NCBI GenBank assembly: GCA_039881145.1
Contig: JAYKKI010000060.1
Coordinates: 8,456,501-8,520,500, forward strand
DNA length: 64,000 bases
Direction: 5' to 3'
From: Druceiella hillmani
Taxonomy: Eukaryota > Arthropoda > Insecta > Lepidoptera > Hepialidae
The notes beneath the pieces were generated by a model, which saw only the letters and a list, made by a program, of their open reading frames with translations, did no database searches and was not told the DNA's origin. Numbering within the stretch: position 1 is the first letter of the stretch; every line of letters begins with the position of its first letter. A program made the position numbers and the translations under genes. Shown here in pieces: positions 23,311 through 47,789 of this stretch.

Positions 23311-25260
23311 AAATAGAAAAAGCACGACAAAACAAAAAGTAAGTAAAAATATAAAAACAAATATCTAACTTAAATCATTAATAACAAATCTTGACTCGAC
23401 ACGGTTGCGGAAAGGGAGCAAATGGAATTCATAAAGGGTAAGATTAAAGTATTATGAGACGAAAGATTTTTTCAGAGGATCTTAAAATTTGGGGGCCAGT
23501 TCCTGGTGCCAGGATCCAGTCGATTCTAAAGTTTTACAGCTTGGGGAGGGAAAAGAGTTTTATAAAAGTAACTGAATGGTGGAAAAAAGGCGTCGTTGAA
23601 CAGATAACTTAATCTGCCATTGATATTGCAACGTACACATAGGGTGTATTTAATATTTATTTTTTTCTTAGATAAGTTGATGTCTTCGAAAATTAGGTAG
23701 ATTTTATTTGGTATTGTAAAATTATAGAATATATATCGCAAATAATTTCAAATGCAAGCAATACTCGAGTACATATACTAGTAAGTGAATGATACGTACA
23801 CTTGGATCGCATTATGACCACCCTTGGGTGAAAATCGTAATAAATGCCTTTTCCAGTTTTCTAATGTTAATTAAAATAGTATAATAGTATAGATATTTAA
23901 ATTGCTTATTACTAATATTTTCAGGAATAACCCACATATGCTAGTATATTTAAGAAAATACTCACAGATTTGATGATTTAAGAGACTGCTGTATAACACA
24001 GGTTTGCACATTTGAGGGATTCGCATATTTGTAAAATCTGAAGATTTGAAAAATTGGAATATCTAAGGTTTTTGTATACTTGAAAAGTTCTAGATATTTA
24101 AACAATTTGAAAATTTTAGGATTCTTCCAATTCAAGCTTGCAGATTTGAGATACGCAGTTTCAAATCGTCTGCGAACAATAATACAAGTTGCATTTAAAT
24201 GGAGTTGACTTTTCTTTGTAAGTTGAATTGAAATGATTACAAATTGAGACATATTTTTTGATCTGAGAAAAGACGAATCATTGTTTCTTGATTGATTTTC
24301 AAGTGCCTTTATTCTTAAGTTACAATGTCTGAGGTCAAATAATAAACTTGGGACTACATTATTATTCAAAAGTCCCTGAATATTTAAGACATTTTAAATT
24401 AGTAATGTGTTTATATTTACTTTTTTAGATGTTTTATGGTTATTTATTTATCGCTTCGTATTGCTGACAATATTATAATAAGTTCAGTAGATAACAATTT
24501 ATTGCTGCATATTTTTTAGTTAACTCTTAATATTAATGATATGTTCATTTAACATCTCTCTCGCTCCTAATCAAATTGGTTCTTGTCACTAACTTCTAGT
24601 AACTAACAATGACTCTCTTTAATAATTTGAAATCAGAATTTATTTATATATTCACATACTTAAGAAATTAATTACAAACGTCGTATCTATAAGTTAAATG
24701 TTGAGCATGTTTGCAAGGGGCGAATAAAACGGTATAGGTAAATCAGTAACGAACGGTGGGAAACTCTAACATCCGATGATACTCTTTTAGTTACTCTTAA
24801 TTAGGGGTTAGATTAAAATAAAATTGAAGCGATGCATGAAAGAATGTATGTTATTATCAAAGATAAACCACATCAGTTCACTGTTGGATATGGGCCTTTC
24901 TTAATACACGTCATTGAGTCCGACTATCTATGTTCATGAATTTGTCGCCAACTACAATGTAGCTAGTTGTATGATATTCTGCACTACATTTGCCTAAACG
25001 TGTTCTCCACTCTAGAACTTGTGTACATCATCTGTCATCGGTTTTACAACAAATGTGGCGGTTCATTGTCACTTCAATTTGCTTCTTCTTTGAAATCGAT
25101 TGGTGACTTTAGTTCTCTCGCAGGTTTTGACGTAATGGTGTAATGATTGAATTTTACCTTTTAATATAAAGCATTATACGATAAAAAAATCCTAGTTGAG
25201 GATCTTAGTTATTTCATGAAAAAATGTTTAAAAAGTGTTACTATCCTTTCTGCTTTACTA
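23311..25260. other. No gene seen; locally repetitive AATTTG/AGATTTG motif
   Basis: AT-rich. From about 23960 to 24180 the motif AGATTTG or AATTTGAAAA recurs irregularly about every 25-30 bp, which gives a 135-codon minus-strand frame at 23962-24369 with Phe-Lys-Tyr-like periodicity. I judge this to be repeat-derived rather than a gene. Confidence 0.4.
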
Positions 25261-25271
25261 CAGAATATATT

Positions 25272-25309
25272 AATCATTCAATAATACTAGTCTCAGTATC
25301 ATTGAATGA
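25272..25309. repeat. Hairpin, 16-bp arms
   Basis: ATCATTCAATAATACT, loop AGTCTC, AGTATCATTGAATGAT; one mismatch. Confidence 0.8.
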
Positions 25310-25364
25310 TGAATTATTCTCTAATAAGGCAGAGAGAGATTTAATAATCCTTTAAAGAGTAATA

Positions 25365-27060
25365 GCTCCTGGATTTGTCTGTTGCTTTTGATGGAGTCTG
25401 GAGACAGAAACTTATGAACATAATCCGCAAAGCAAGTATTAGAGGAAACTCTCTCATATGGATAAATTCCTTCCTCAGAAGAGGAGTCTTTAAAGTTAAC
25501 ATGAATAACACTTTCTCAAAGATTCATCACTCTCGAGCAGGAGTGTCTTAAGCCCCCTCCTTTTTCTTCTCTATACAAAATATTATATCTTCTCGACAAA
25601 ACGAAAATACAGAAACTCCTTCAATCTGAATTTAAATCTTTGTCGCTCCAGAATCAATCGAGTGTTTCATGCCAAATATCTAGGTGTCACTCTCGACTAA
25701 GATTTCCGATTCACAAACTTCGAACGAAACTTGAAAAAGACTAAAAATTTTAAAGAGACTTTGTGTACATCTTGGGGTCGAAACACAAAAATCTCCTGAA
25801 TACATACACCTCAACTGTAAGGCCCACTCTTGAATATGCCGCACCTATATGGGTATCATCCAACCCATCTGTTAAAGAAAAGATCTACACAGTCCAGTAC
25901 AAGGGCTCAAAACGTATAACTTCAATCAACAACATTAAAGCAGAATATGAGTGTAGTTTTTCCTTCTTAGAAAATCGTAGTAAGTTAGCCTCAGTCAAAT
26001 TCACAAACAAGACCTGACCATAACGTCTCAAGTAAGACATTTAACGCGTGGAGTTCCTGACCATCACGTCTCAACTAAGGCATTTAACGCGTGGAGTGGT
26101 AAAAGCAGACTTAAAAGATCCTCTACAATGCAATTTGATTTGAAAATAAGTTAAGAACATGGGACCATTCATGTAGTCTAAGATCCCATTTTTACTATAG
26201 GTACTCCTGCACAGGTAAACATAAACTTAAACCTCGTGCAACGATGTACGAAGAAAAAACCTGCCTCGTTCATTAAAAAGAAAGGAATCCACATCATCGC
26301 AGAGCTGAAAAACTCAACTCCAGACCTGGTGATTGCTTACACAGATGGGTCATCCAACTCTGACTAAAGGTGCTAGTATCTTCTTGAATGGAAGGGAAAA
26401 GAACAAGAGTCTCATAGGATTCCTGTTGGGAAGATTGTCTCCAACTTCATATGCGGACTAGTTGCAATAATAGGCGCTCCGGATATTTTCCACGCTAAAG
26501 CAGCTCAATGTCATAGAGGCATTGTTGTATTTTCCGATTCAAGATCTGCACTACAGGCAATCCAGAAAGGTACCACTCAACTTGCACAAGTCTTTATTAC
26601 ACTTATGAAGAAAATAATTGCCACTGGAAAAACTTGTACTCTATAGTAAATTCCGGCACATGTCGACATCTTCTGCAACGAACAAGCAGACAATCTTGCT
26701 AAAGAAGCCCGCAATTAGCCTCAAACATCCAAATTCTTAACACGCATAGATGCTGATGCAGTTACCAGGCGCAGACTCACTCATCCACAAACCCATGAAA
26801 TGCACTATTCCAGAGGTTAACTTCAATAGAACCATCTCCACAATAATCACCAGACTCTATAAGAAACATCTCAAAGGAATGAAAATATCCCCGACGGGCA
26901 GCGTTTCTACAATAACTGCCCTCACTGTCCGTACACCCAACTCCCTCCCGATCACACTTTCAATTGCCATGCAATACCGGCTAAAGTCTTTACCATTACT
27001 CCGGATCCCCCGTACCATCTCCTGTACTCTTTGCTAGTGGGGTATATAACCATGGTTGTA
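25365..27060 (+). mobile_element. Decayed LINE with RT and RNase H remnants (I-like, not jockey)
   Basis: Broken frames on the plus strand give, in order: LDLSVAFDGVWRQKL near 25375 (RT motif A with the catalytic Asp), a truncated LLFSLY-like block, a gap where the YADD motif should be, TYTSTVRPTLEYAAPIW near 25800 (post-RT region), TDGSSNSD near 26345, SDSRSALQAIQKGT near 26538 and NEQADNLAKEA near 26690 (catalytic motifs of an RNase H). It ends with CPHC and HTFNCH near 26920-26970, a CCHC knuckle. An RNase H domain after the RT excludes the jockey clade and fits the I/R1/LOA group. Several stops, frameshifts and an internal deletion around the YADD site make it inactive. Confidence 0.88.
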
Positions 27061-29340
27061 CTGAACATGGATACGACATCAACCAACCAAGGAGTAATAA
27101 TACATTTTTTAAACATTTTTTTATGAAATTAATGTTAAAAGTGTTAACGGTAAGATAGTAATGACATTTATGCACACGTGGAGAGCAAAATATCAGATTT
27201 TTGTCAGTTTATTTGTGTTCGTTTCAAAGATATCTTTTGGATATCATTGACTAGTTTTAGTTCGATTTTCACAATTTATAAGAAAATTAGAGTTGGAAGC
27301 TATATTTGTCTATTTCTGAGTATATCAACTTGGATAATATTAATCCTTAAATTGCTTATAGTTTAGTTTTTAAGGTATGGTTTTAAAAATATTTGAAAAA
27401 AAATTGTATGAAACATTGGTTCAGAGGGTCTTATTGCCGACTTTTATTCCTTGAATTCACTTAACTGAAGCAAATAATTGACCATGAATTATTTGAATAA
27501 TTTCTTTAATTGCTCGTTTACTGATTCAGAAGGCACACTGAATCGGTCATAGGCCATTGTCATTAGATAATAGTCGGTGTAAGGGATCTAGGACTAGAAC
27601 GGATCCGTTTTCTTCATAGGTCGCGAAGATTAGTGGGCAGTTGATTCATATGGAAGATAGGTAGCAGCACTCCGATTCAATTCCATGAACTAGATAGCAA
27701 ACTCAAATAAAATATTTGAAAAAAATACGGCATAATGCTAGGTCGATATAAGTATATGAAATGTTGGTTCAATTATTTCAAAATAGTGGTAGTTTTTTCG
27801 ATCAGGCGAGAGATGTGTAAAAGGTAGGGTCTCAGGAACTAAAATTTCTCCCTTTATTTAAAATATAAACTGTCCCAATAAGGATATTTGGATAACGTTA
27901 CAAATGAAGAATTAAATTTTACACCATCAAGATTACTCGTCATAGCATACTGGTAATCATCAAAGACGCAGTTTTTGTTGAAATTTTATAGCATTGCAAA
28001 ACCAACATTCTGTTAGAATTGATACAATCTGTAAAAGCGGTTTAATGTACATCTGTTTCAGGTCTTTAGTCAACCACAATCACCTCGTAGTGTTAATTAC
28101 TAATTTGAATTGATATGCAGATTAAGAGATCCTTTAACGGGTAATTTTCAATATCAAAAATGGCTGAATTCAAACTTACAAGTTATGTGATACTCGAAGA
28201 CAGAGATGAAATATAACCAAAACAATGAATATAAAATCCGAGATCCTTTCTTTAATGATACATGTACTGTAAAGTATTATAAAATGTAGTTATAAAAAGG
28301 TATAACCTCGAAGTTGTTTGGTATTTATTTTGACGTTTGCTCAAAGCTGTGTTTGATAAAGTATTATATTTTCCTCATTCCTTTTTTTGAAGCTATGTAA
28401 CAGGTAGACAGATTATTAATGAGTATTTTTGTAGAGCAATAGTTAAGTAAAATAAAAAAAACTTTGAATAGATTTATAGCTAAAGATGAATTAGTGAATT
28501 ATTGTCATACTTATCATCTTAAAATTTATATTGAAAAGTGGGAGTGGGTCAAAAAGATTGAATCGTATGCAACGAATTAATTTATACTTTTATCTTTTTA
28601 AAGATACATCTGGATGTACTATTTTCTTTAAAGGACAAGTCTGGATGTATTATCTTCATTAAAGGACAAGTTTGGATGTATTATTTTTGTATCTTTATGC
28701 TGCTTTTAATAGTATTAACCCGAAAATTCTTCAAAGAATACTTTTCGAAGAATCCATAAAACTAATAAAATGTTAATCAATTTTAATGATTTCATTCATA
28801 TGAAGGTCATTTTGTACTCAAAGATGAGACCGATATGGAATATGATATCTGGATAAGAAATGAAACAAAATATTTGTAATTTCTCCAAGAAACTGATATA
28901 TTTATTGTGTCGTTGATACTCTTTTGCAACAAAATAAAAAGATCTGGAGTAAAACCAGGAATGCCCGCCCTTATTTTTGTCATGTCTGTTCCTCTATCAG
29001 TCTGTGATAACGTCATAATTTTAATGAAAAATAGGCTATTTTAACACATGTTTTTTATAATCTTCGAATATTTATAGTTTCGAATATTTATAGTTTTAGA
29101 GCTCAACTGGCACGTCGTATTTTGTATTTAAAGTCATTTTAATTGCGAAGAAACCTGACAATCCTGACAACAAAAAAATGTCTAAATGCAAGGAACCTGG
29201 TATGCTAGATACTTACCAATTCGTTGCTCAGACTTATTAGCTATTTTATTTATAATTGTGGAAAGCAAAATATGGACAAACATTAATTTTAAGAGATACT
29301 TATAATAGTCATGCTATTTATTTAATATTTATTAAGGTAT
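27061..29340. other. No gene seen
   Basis: AT-rich intergenic DNA upstream of Osiris gene 2. It includes a small tandem repeat at 28607-28690. A patch at 27480-27690 is somewhat less AT-rich but without a recognisable frame. Confidence 0.4.
28607..28690. repeat. Tandem repeat, ~32-bp unit, about 2.6 copies
   Basis: CTGGATGTACTATTTTCTTT AAAGGACAAGT and two variants follow one another (TCTGGATGTATTATCTTCAT..., TTTGGATGTATTATTTTT). Confidence 0.85.
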
Positions 29341-29730
29341 ATCCTAATTTAGATAGCTATGATCTAAGTTAATACTTCGAGACCTTCCAAAATGCACACT
29401 CATAACCAAATAGGGATTGCAAAAAAACAACTGCATACACCAACGTCGAACCAGAATGCGAAAGAAAGTGTCACGTATAACTACCCACGTATCCACACGA
29501 GCACGGTGTGACCTGACCGCGTACTCGATACGATTCCAGACCAGAAGTAAATCGCAAATACGTGGAGGGGAGCCCGGGTGAATGAAACCGACTGCAGAAA
29601 CCTGATCTTGAACAAACAGTTTCAAACCACAGTCAAGTCAAGTGAATACTAGGGGTTAGTTTGTCGGCGGCACTTGCAGTATTTAACTGCATCATTATAA
29701 TTGGTTTGTAACCATAATTTAACCGTTAAA
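29341..29730 (+). promoter_or_regulatory. Probable promoter region and 5' UTR of Osiris gene 2
   Basis: The 390 bp before the start codon are clearly less AT-rich than the surrounding 10 kb, as is common at insect promoters. TATTTAA at 29680-29686 and ATTATAAT at 29693-29700 are possible TATA boxes; no convincing initiator decides between them. AACCGTTAAA directly before the ATG contains CCGTTA, the core recognised by Ovo/Shavenbaby zinc-finger proteins that control epidermal differentiation genes. That link is inference from a six-base match. A 93-codon minus-strand frame over 29344-29625 has no known domain and is not called. Confidence 0.4.
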
Positions 29731-41385
<11,655 letters not shown>

Positions 41386-43790
41386 GGTTGTTTGCCAATG
41401 TTTTTAGTTTAGGTTTGTTTGATGTTTTGTTGCAATAATTTATACTTAGATTTTTTAATTGTTAATTTAAACGTTAAATACGTTATTATTTATTACTAAT
41501 TATCGTAACTTATTGTTTTAGTGTAATATAGGTGCTATTAAATTTTCGTAGCTGATGGCAGTATATAACATGGTTTCCAAACGTAGGGAATCGAATCGAT
41601 AAAAGAAAATGACTCTAGTTTAATGTGAAAAGCTACAATTCTAATTATTTAACTCTTTTTTGTTGGCACTAAATTACAAACGATGCTCTTTTAATTATTG
41701 AAGCAAAGTTTTTTATTTAGGAATATGATAGCTTAATTAACTTTAAAAGCTCTCTCCATAAAAGCTTTACCTGGACAACAATTCAATAGGTCATCATTAT
41801 TGTGAACTTAAAATGTTATATTTTTGAAATCATTTCAAACTCGGTAGTTCAAAGTTCGTGATAATTGTGGAATTTGTGATGATGTTATATATTTTTATAA
41901 ATGTGCAAGTGAAATCGCCTAGAGGTTTCTAAAGCAGAAGCGCGTATGTGTACATATAACATGAATATAATTAAATCACGCCGGACAAACTCGTATATGT
42001 CTTACAATTATTACGATACTGGTCTATTCTGGAGCTTATATCTGTCTTGTACGAAACATAAACTCAGCGTATGTTGTTTACTAAAAAAATATTGCCCAAA
42101 AAACAGGTTGTGAATTCGAGTGAACGAGGTCATTACACTTATGCACGTATGCAAATATTAGTGGCAATAATAAACTTAGCAAACTAAGGCAGCCTTGTTA
42201 TAGTATGCATTAGCTCATTCTCTATGGAGTTTTTGGCTACGGTTGTTTTGTCCGATTATTTTATTTAAAATGCGGTCAAATGTATCGTAACTTAACTTAT
42301 TTCGTAACTTAACAATATAATTTAATCATTTATAGTACTTTAAAACAATTTCTTAAATATTTTTGTATCCTTTTGGGATTTATTATATAATTTCCTACCT
42401 CAGATTCTTAACATAATGCTTGTTTACGTATATAGCTATTACAAATTTCCTAATGTATTTTCACAAACACTGTATGTTTTACCTACAGTACTGTGCTTTT
42501 GTTTTGAAAATTTTTTTAAAGTTAATCGAAACTTGGCATATTTTTTCACGTAAAAGATACGATTAGTCGCTTAAGTAGTTCTGTTAAGAATATTTTATCC
42601 CTTTTTTAAAATATTTAATGAAAACATACATATTTTTTTAAAATACTCAAAAAAAATAACACAATGCTAATTCTTTCTATTCTCTTAAATTTATTTATCG
42701 ATTGCAAAAATATATTTTAATTAAACCTAGCTCCAATATAATTACCGAAATGCCGTGATATCCATACAGTGTTTTTTAAATTTTCAAGTTTTTCTGCTAT
42801 CAATAATATTTATTAATATGATAAAATATATGGAGAGGGGGAATCAAATAATTATGCCTTTTATTAACGTTAATATAATTAAATATAAAAGTCCGAAAAT
42901 TAAAAGCAAATTTAAAGTAGGTAACACATCGCTTTTCTTTCGTTATGGGAACAATAAGATTTTAAAAAAAACCATTGGAGAAATTATTTAAAAAATTTAT
43001 AAAATTATGGAGCAAAACATTAGGTCACATGAAAGGTATTTAATATTTAATGTTTACTTTGATTTAAATTGTATTTATTCATGTGGTACGTTTAGTAAAT
43101 AATTTTATACGACTGATGCAATATTCCAATATTAATGGAAGTTTAGTGTCATCAATCGTCTAAAAATATATAATAATTGTTTTTATTCCTATGTCATTTG
43201 AACGATAAATTTAAGCCTTATTTATTGTTACATTGTTATTTATTTAAACGTATGTTAATTAAAATAAACTTGTACATGTTATGCCATTAATGAGCATGTT
43301 ACGAAATAAAATGTTTCTGTGAAACATAAATGAGTTTTATTCCAATGGCCGTTATGCAATTAATTTTTTTGTTACAATTTTTAATATCAGGGATAAATAA
43401 TATTCATTTTCTGATCATTTTTCTTTGAAAAACTATTTTTTATATTGTAGTATTTCTTTTTATTCTCGAAGAGTATTTAATTGGATTTGTGAAAAGAAGT
43501 GACCCAATATTTTAATACAAATAATAGTAGCAGCTAGCAAAATAACAAGCTTGAAAATTACACTTATTTTAGATGAAAAAATACTATGTTCTGGCAACAA
43601 TTTGAGAATATTGATTAAACATGGACACAGCACATTCATCATAGCATTTTAATATGTAAATCTTCTACTTAATGACATAACGTTGACAGATATTTGTTGC
43701 ATCAGGACTGATTATTCTTAACACATTCAATATGAAATGTTGTGAATTTAAAAAAATTTAAATAAACACAACAATTTTTGAGAAAAACGT
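41386..43790. other. 3' UTR and downstream flank of Osiris gene 2
   Basis: AT-rich. Candidate polyadenylation signals ATTAAA (41537) and AATAAA (42169). A 78-codon frame at 42755-42991 shows no recognisable domain. No further Osiris exon was found downstream in the window. Confidence 0.45.
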
Positions 43791-43792
43791 CT

Positions 43793-43985
43793 TCAAATTC
43801 CGAAATTAAAATCAGCCCTTTTCTTAGAAAATCATCTTCAAAGAAGGAAATTTGAAATCAGCTCTTTTCCGAGAAAATCACCTTCAAAATTTAAAATCAG
43901 CTCTTTTCTGAGAAAATCACCTTCAAAATAGGAAATTTATAATCAGCCTCTTTCCGAGAAAATTACCTTCAAAGTTCGAAATTTA
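43793..43985. repeat. ~45-bp tandem repeat, about four units
   Basis: AAATCAGCTCTTTTCYGAGA AAATCACCTTCAAA with variants recurs near 43809, 43855, 43900 and 43941; spacing varies between about 40 and 50 bp. Confidence 0.85.
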
Positions 43986-44456
43986 TAAAAAAGATACCAT
44001 TTTGATTATAAAAACGCTTTAATAATTGCATGGAAATACTACTAAATTAAATTCTAAAAATTATCAAAAAGCACTTTTTCAGATATAAGCGGATCTTTGA
44101 AGTGTGATCTTATTTTCCTTATCTTTCATTACCAATGTGATTGGTTATATTATTCTGGACCGAAACGAACTAAAAAAACTGAACGTTAAAACAAAAGTTT
44201 TTCTTCAAATTATTTAATCCTTTCTTTTTATTATTCAAAATAAGAAAAGTATTATTTCGATAATAGTACGGTATTTATACTATATACATGTTTATAAAAT
44301 ATATTTGAAGGTATACAGACTGTATTAATGTTTATAACAAGAGAATAAGTTGTATACATACTGTGTACATGTTTATAAAAAGAGGATAAAAAAATTGTGA
44401 AAAGTAGTACAGGATATTTGATTTATTTGTTTTTTTAAGGTACGGACATATTTGAG

Positions 44457-44595
44457 CATGGTTTGAATTAAAAAAACTTAATAATAAATACGAAAACATT
44501 TTTGTTTGTGCTCCAATTAGATTACTAATATCTAATTGGAGCACAAACAAAAATGTTTTCGTATTTATTATTAAGTTTTTTTAATTCAAACCATG
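44457..44595. repeat. Perfect fold-back palindrome, 66-bp arms, 7-bp loop
   Basis: Arms 44457-44522 and 44530-44595 are exact reverse complements by my reading, from CATGGTTTGAATT to CTCCAATTAGAT, around TACTAAT. No flanking direct repeat is obvious. It is unrelated in sequence to the hairpin element family. A 72-codon frame across the left arm is incidental. Confidence 0.93.
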
Positions 44596-45409
44596 ATAAT
44601 TTATACTGTAAATATTGGAATTTAAGAGATAGGTTACAAAAGGCACAAATACTGAAATCTGGACCTTATAGTAGTATAAAAGTGTTTAAATGAACCATTC
44701 ATTACATTATACACTTATGTCGAAATGGAGTTTTTCAAGTAGGCTACAAGCTTTGAAAGAAGAATTAAAAAGTTTATATTTTCATGTGTATTGAAAAACT
44801 GAAAATGGAGTAAAACTATATATTTGTGAAAGTTTAAATTAATAATGAAACAAATTTAATGTTTCGACATCCGTTAAACTCACCCAGTAATTTATAATTG
44901 TTATTTCTACGTAATTAAGCATTTATTTTTATTATACCAAAATAAATGAAGTAAGATTATTAGAAACAATTTCAGTTGACAGTATTCATTAAAACTTATT
45001 TTCAGGATTTTTTCCAGATTTTCACCTAGCCCTGTTTGAAAATAGGGTTAGGGCACACGTTGCAAACCAGTTTGAAGCTTAATATTTGTAAACGGGACTA
45101 AAGAATAAAAAGTGATAAATTAAGCTTAAATTTAATTTCGAAGAACCTCTTAAACAATACCTCAGATAATGGTTTACACTAATTTTTTTTATCTCTATTT
45201 CTTAATAACAGAACGACCTTAAAAAAAGGAAAATTATTTTTTTGTTAGCTATAACTTAAATATTTATCTCTTGCAAAATATCATGTACTTAGATCCAGAA
45301 CTGAAGAAATTAAGAGGGGATAACTTACGGATAATTAACTCTGTAACACGGGTGATAGGTATTTAAAAATATCGAGCAGGATGGTTTCAACTTTAGAACG
45401 ACATTGATT

Positions 45410-46064
45410 TTAACCGTTAAAGTGCCGAGTGCTACGCGCTCGTGCGCATACTAACTATATGCCACGAGCGCGATGGCGCTCGCCAAATCAGTTGCTGTTT
45501 AGCGCACGGTAGGGGAGGTCGCTCGCATGCATCGCTAATTTTTTATCTTTCTACGTGTTACATAAAGATCAAATTATAATATTATTAGTAATTACAATAT
45601 AAAAAGGATCCAGGAAAAGAAAATGTTTAACACATAAAGTCGGAATACGAAAATAATTTGAGTGAAAATGATCGTTTTTCAAGTTTTGAAGAAAGTGATA
45701 GTGGGAGTGACATTGTGGTGCGCTCATAATTTAGCGTAATGCAAATTTTGAGTGATAGTGATAATAGTGAGGATAACAATTATTTTGCTTATACGGAGGA
45801 TGTACCGGACTGCGAAAATATGATGTGACCTTGATTTCAGTTTTTGTTATAATTGTTGTTCACAATATTTATTTCCATAATCTCTTGCATTTTATTATCC
45901 TTGTACAAGTTTTTATTAAGAAAACACAGAAAAAATTATTAAAATTGGATAATTTTTGGAGAGAAGTTGTTTTCGAGACAAGGGTAAATGACATCAAAAA
46001 AAAAATATTTCTTTGGCATTTTAAAGTATATATGAGTAAAAAACAATGGCACTAAAACGGTTAA
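45410..46064 (+). mobile_element. piggyBac-like non-autonomous element (~0.65 kb)
   Basis: It begins TTAACCGTTAAAGTGCC and ends GGCACTAAAACGGTTAA: inverted termini with one or two mismatches bounded by the TTAA duplication diagnostic of piggyBac (45410-45413 and 46061-46064). Just inside the left end is a subterminal inverted repeat (CGCTCGTGCGCATA against TATGCCACGAGCGCG). From about 45650 a short frame reads SSFEESDSGSDIVVRS, then LSDSDNSEDNNY, which resembles the acidic N-terminus of piggyBac transposases; it is broken by stops and the catalytic DDD core is absent. It is therefore an internally deleted derivative, possibly mobilised by an intact relative elsewhere. Confidence 0.88.
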
Positions 46065-46854
46065 AGATGTAAAAAATATAAATAATCTTTACGTGAAATA
46101 CACATCGTAGCCACTTTTTTGACGAAGGATGTGGTATCTTTCGGAGAAAGTCACTCTCGTTCACGTGAGTCACGGAAGAGTTCTACGGATCTAGTGGCAA
46201 GTAGTGATGCAATTTTAAAAAGTATTGATCGATGTAGAATCGTTCAACGAGCTCATATAAAATTACGATTTTATCGGCGAAATTTGTGAAAGTAAAGATA
46301 ACAAGAGAGGTCAGTATTTTGCTAACCGGAACATTTTGAATTATATACAAAGATGAAGCGTTTTGTTCGTACAAATAACTGTTAAACGAGAAAAAGTATT
46401 CGTTTTTATATCCTTATCAATAAAATTAATTTGATATACCTGATACTTTCGAAACTTTTGAGATATTTAGTTGTTATAAGTAACCATGTTGATACATTGT
46501 AACTAAGCTTTGTAGAAGGTAATTTCTCTAAAAGTAATTAAGTAATTTATTTATTTGGTATTTTGGCTAACTACAAAAATATTGAATTAATTACGTAACT
46601 CAGTATTTAAGGTTGAAAGTGTAAGTGGTCCAGAGTTTAAGGAGAATAAACAATGGTGGAAAATATATTATAGAAGAAGGAACTTCTTGTATCGGTCTGG
46701 AAATGTTTAAGGGTAACGAAACAATAGTTTAGAATAATAATACGGCTTCTTTAAATCAATGTCGGAATAGTCGTGGATATAAATATATAATGTGTATAAA
46801 TGGTGATTGATTCACAGATGCATATTTAAAAAAATACTCATATCATGTGATATA
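46065..46854. other. No gene seen
   Basis: AT-rich sequence following the piggyBac element; no supported feature. Confidence 0.4.
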
Positions 46855-47170
46855 ACTACACCTTGCTTCTTGCCAAATTTCATGTTTCTAAGGAAGTATC
46901 CTATAGGTTTTCCTCTATTCGCAAATATCAAATATGCGACATAAACGGCAGTATTTCTTGATTGCGTCGACTATCTAAGTTAACGCAAAAGCTTAATTTT
47001 TTTATAACTCCAAGAGACCATAGATCTAAGTATTTGGTATTAATTTCAAACTGATACATCCACACTTTCTTGAGAAAAAGAGTATTGACACACAGACGAA
47101 AACTAAGGGAAAAAGGAACTTTTATAGGACTTCTTTTTTACTTTTAAGGTACGGAACCCTTAAAAGACAA
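46855..47170 (+). repeat. Dispersed repeat family, best-preserved copy
   Basis: Reads CTTGCCAAATTTCATGTTTC, GTATCCTATAGGTTTTCC, CACACAGACGAAAAC, then GGACTTCTTTTTTACTTTTA and AGGTACGGAACCCTTAAAAG. The order CCAAATTTCATG, CTATAGGTTTT, ACAGACG, GTACGGAACCC is a familiar dispersed-repeat signature of insect genomes. Copies at 12225, 15690 and 22915 keep parts of it. Confidence 0.6.
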
Positions 47171-47789
47171 GAACAATAATGGAAAGAGGATATGATTCTG
47201 AAAATTGAAAAAGTTCTTCTTCAATTGTATGGTCGACCATATAATGGATGATTAGCAATTCGTGAAAAAAATATATTGATAAATAAAATGGAGTGCAGTT
47301 GATAAGTGGTTTAAGAACAGAGAGATGAGTATGGGGAATTTTATTTCGGTTAACGGAAAAAAAAGAAATTTCATGGAACTGTATTCTTTCAGTGGCAACA
47401 GAAATACGATGACTGAGTATCTTCTAATATATATACCTATTTAGGCAGAATGGTCATCGTCATCATTGAATACAGAGTGGAATATCATGCATGTAGCTTG
47501 TGGGTGTATTCATCAGTAAGTCAGAACTGGAATATGCGTGTAGCGCGTGGTTAGTATTGTGATACATCTTTTAGATCAAGAATACTTTTGCTATTACAAT
47601 CACAAGATTAACTGAAATTATAACATTGTTGAAGCTATGAGTACCCTGCCATATATGAGTAAGATGTTATAAGTGGAACAGATGATTCATTATGGGTTAT
47701 CCCTCAACCACTTCGAGGAAGCTAACTACGAAATTAGAAAACGCTTGGATTTAAGTTCGTATAAAATACAATTTGTTGCAAGTATGTTA

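Noticed and set aside
23962..24369. 135-codon minus-strand frame
   Set aside because: Built over an irregular AATTTG-type repeat; no known domain.
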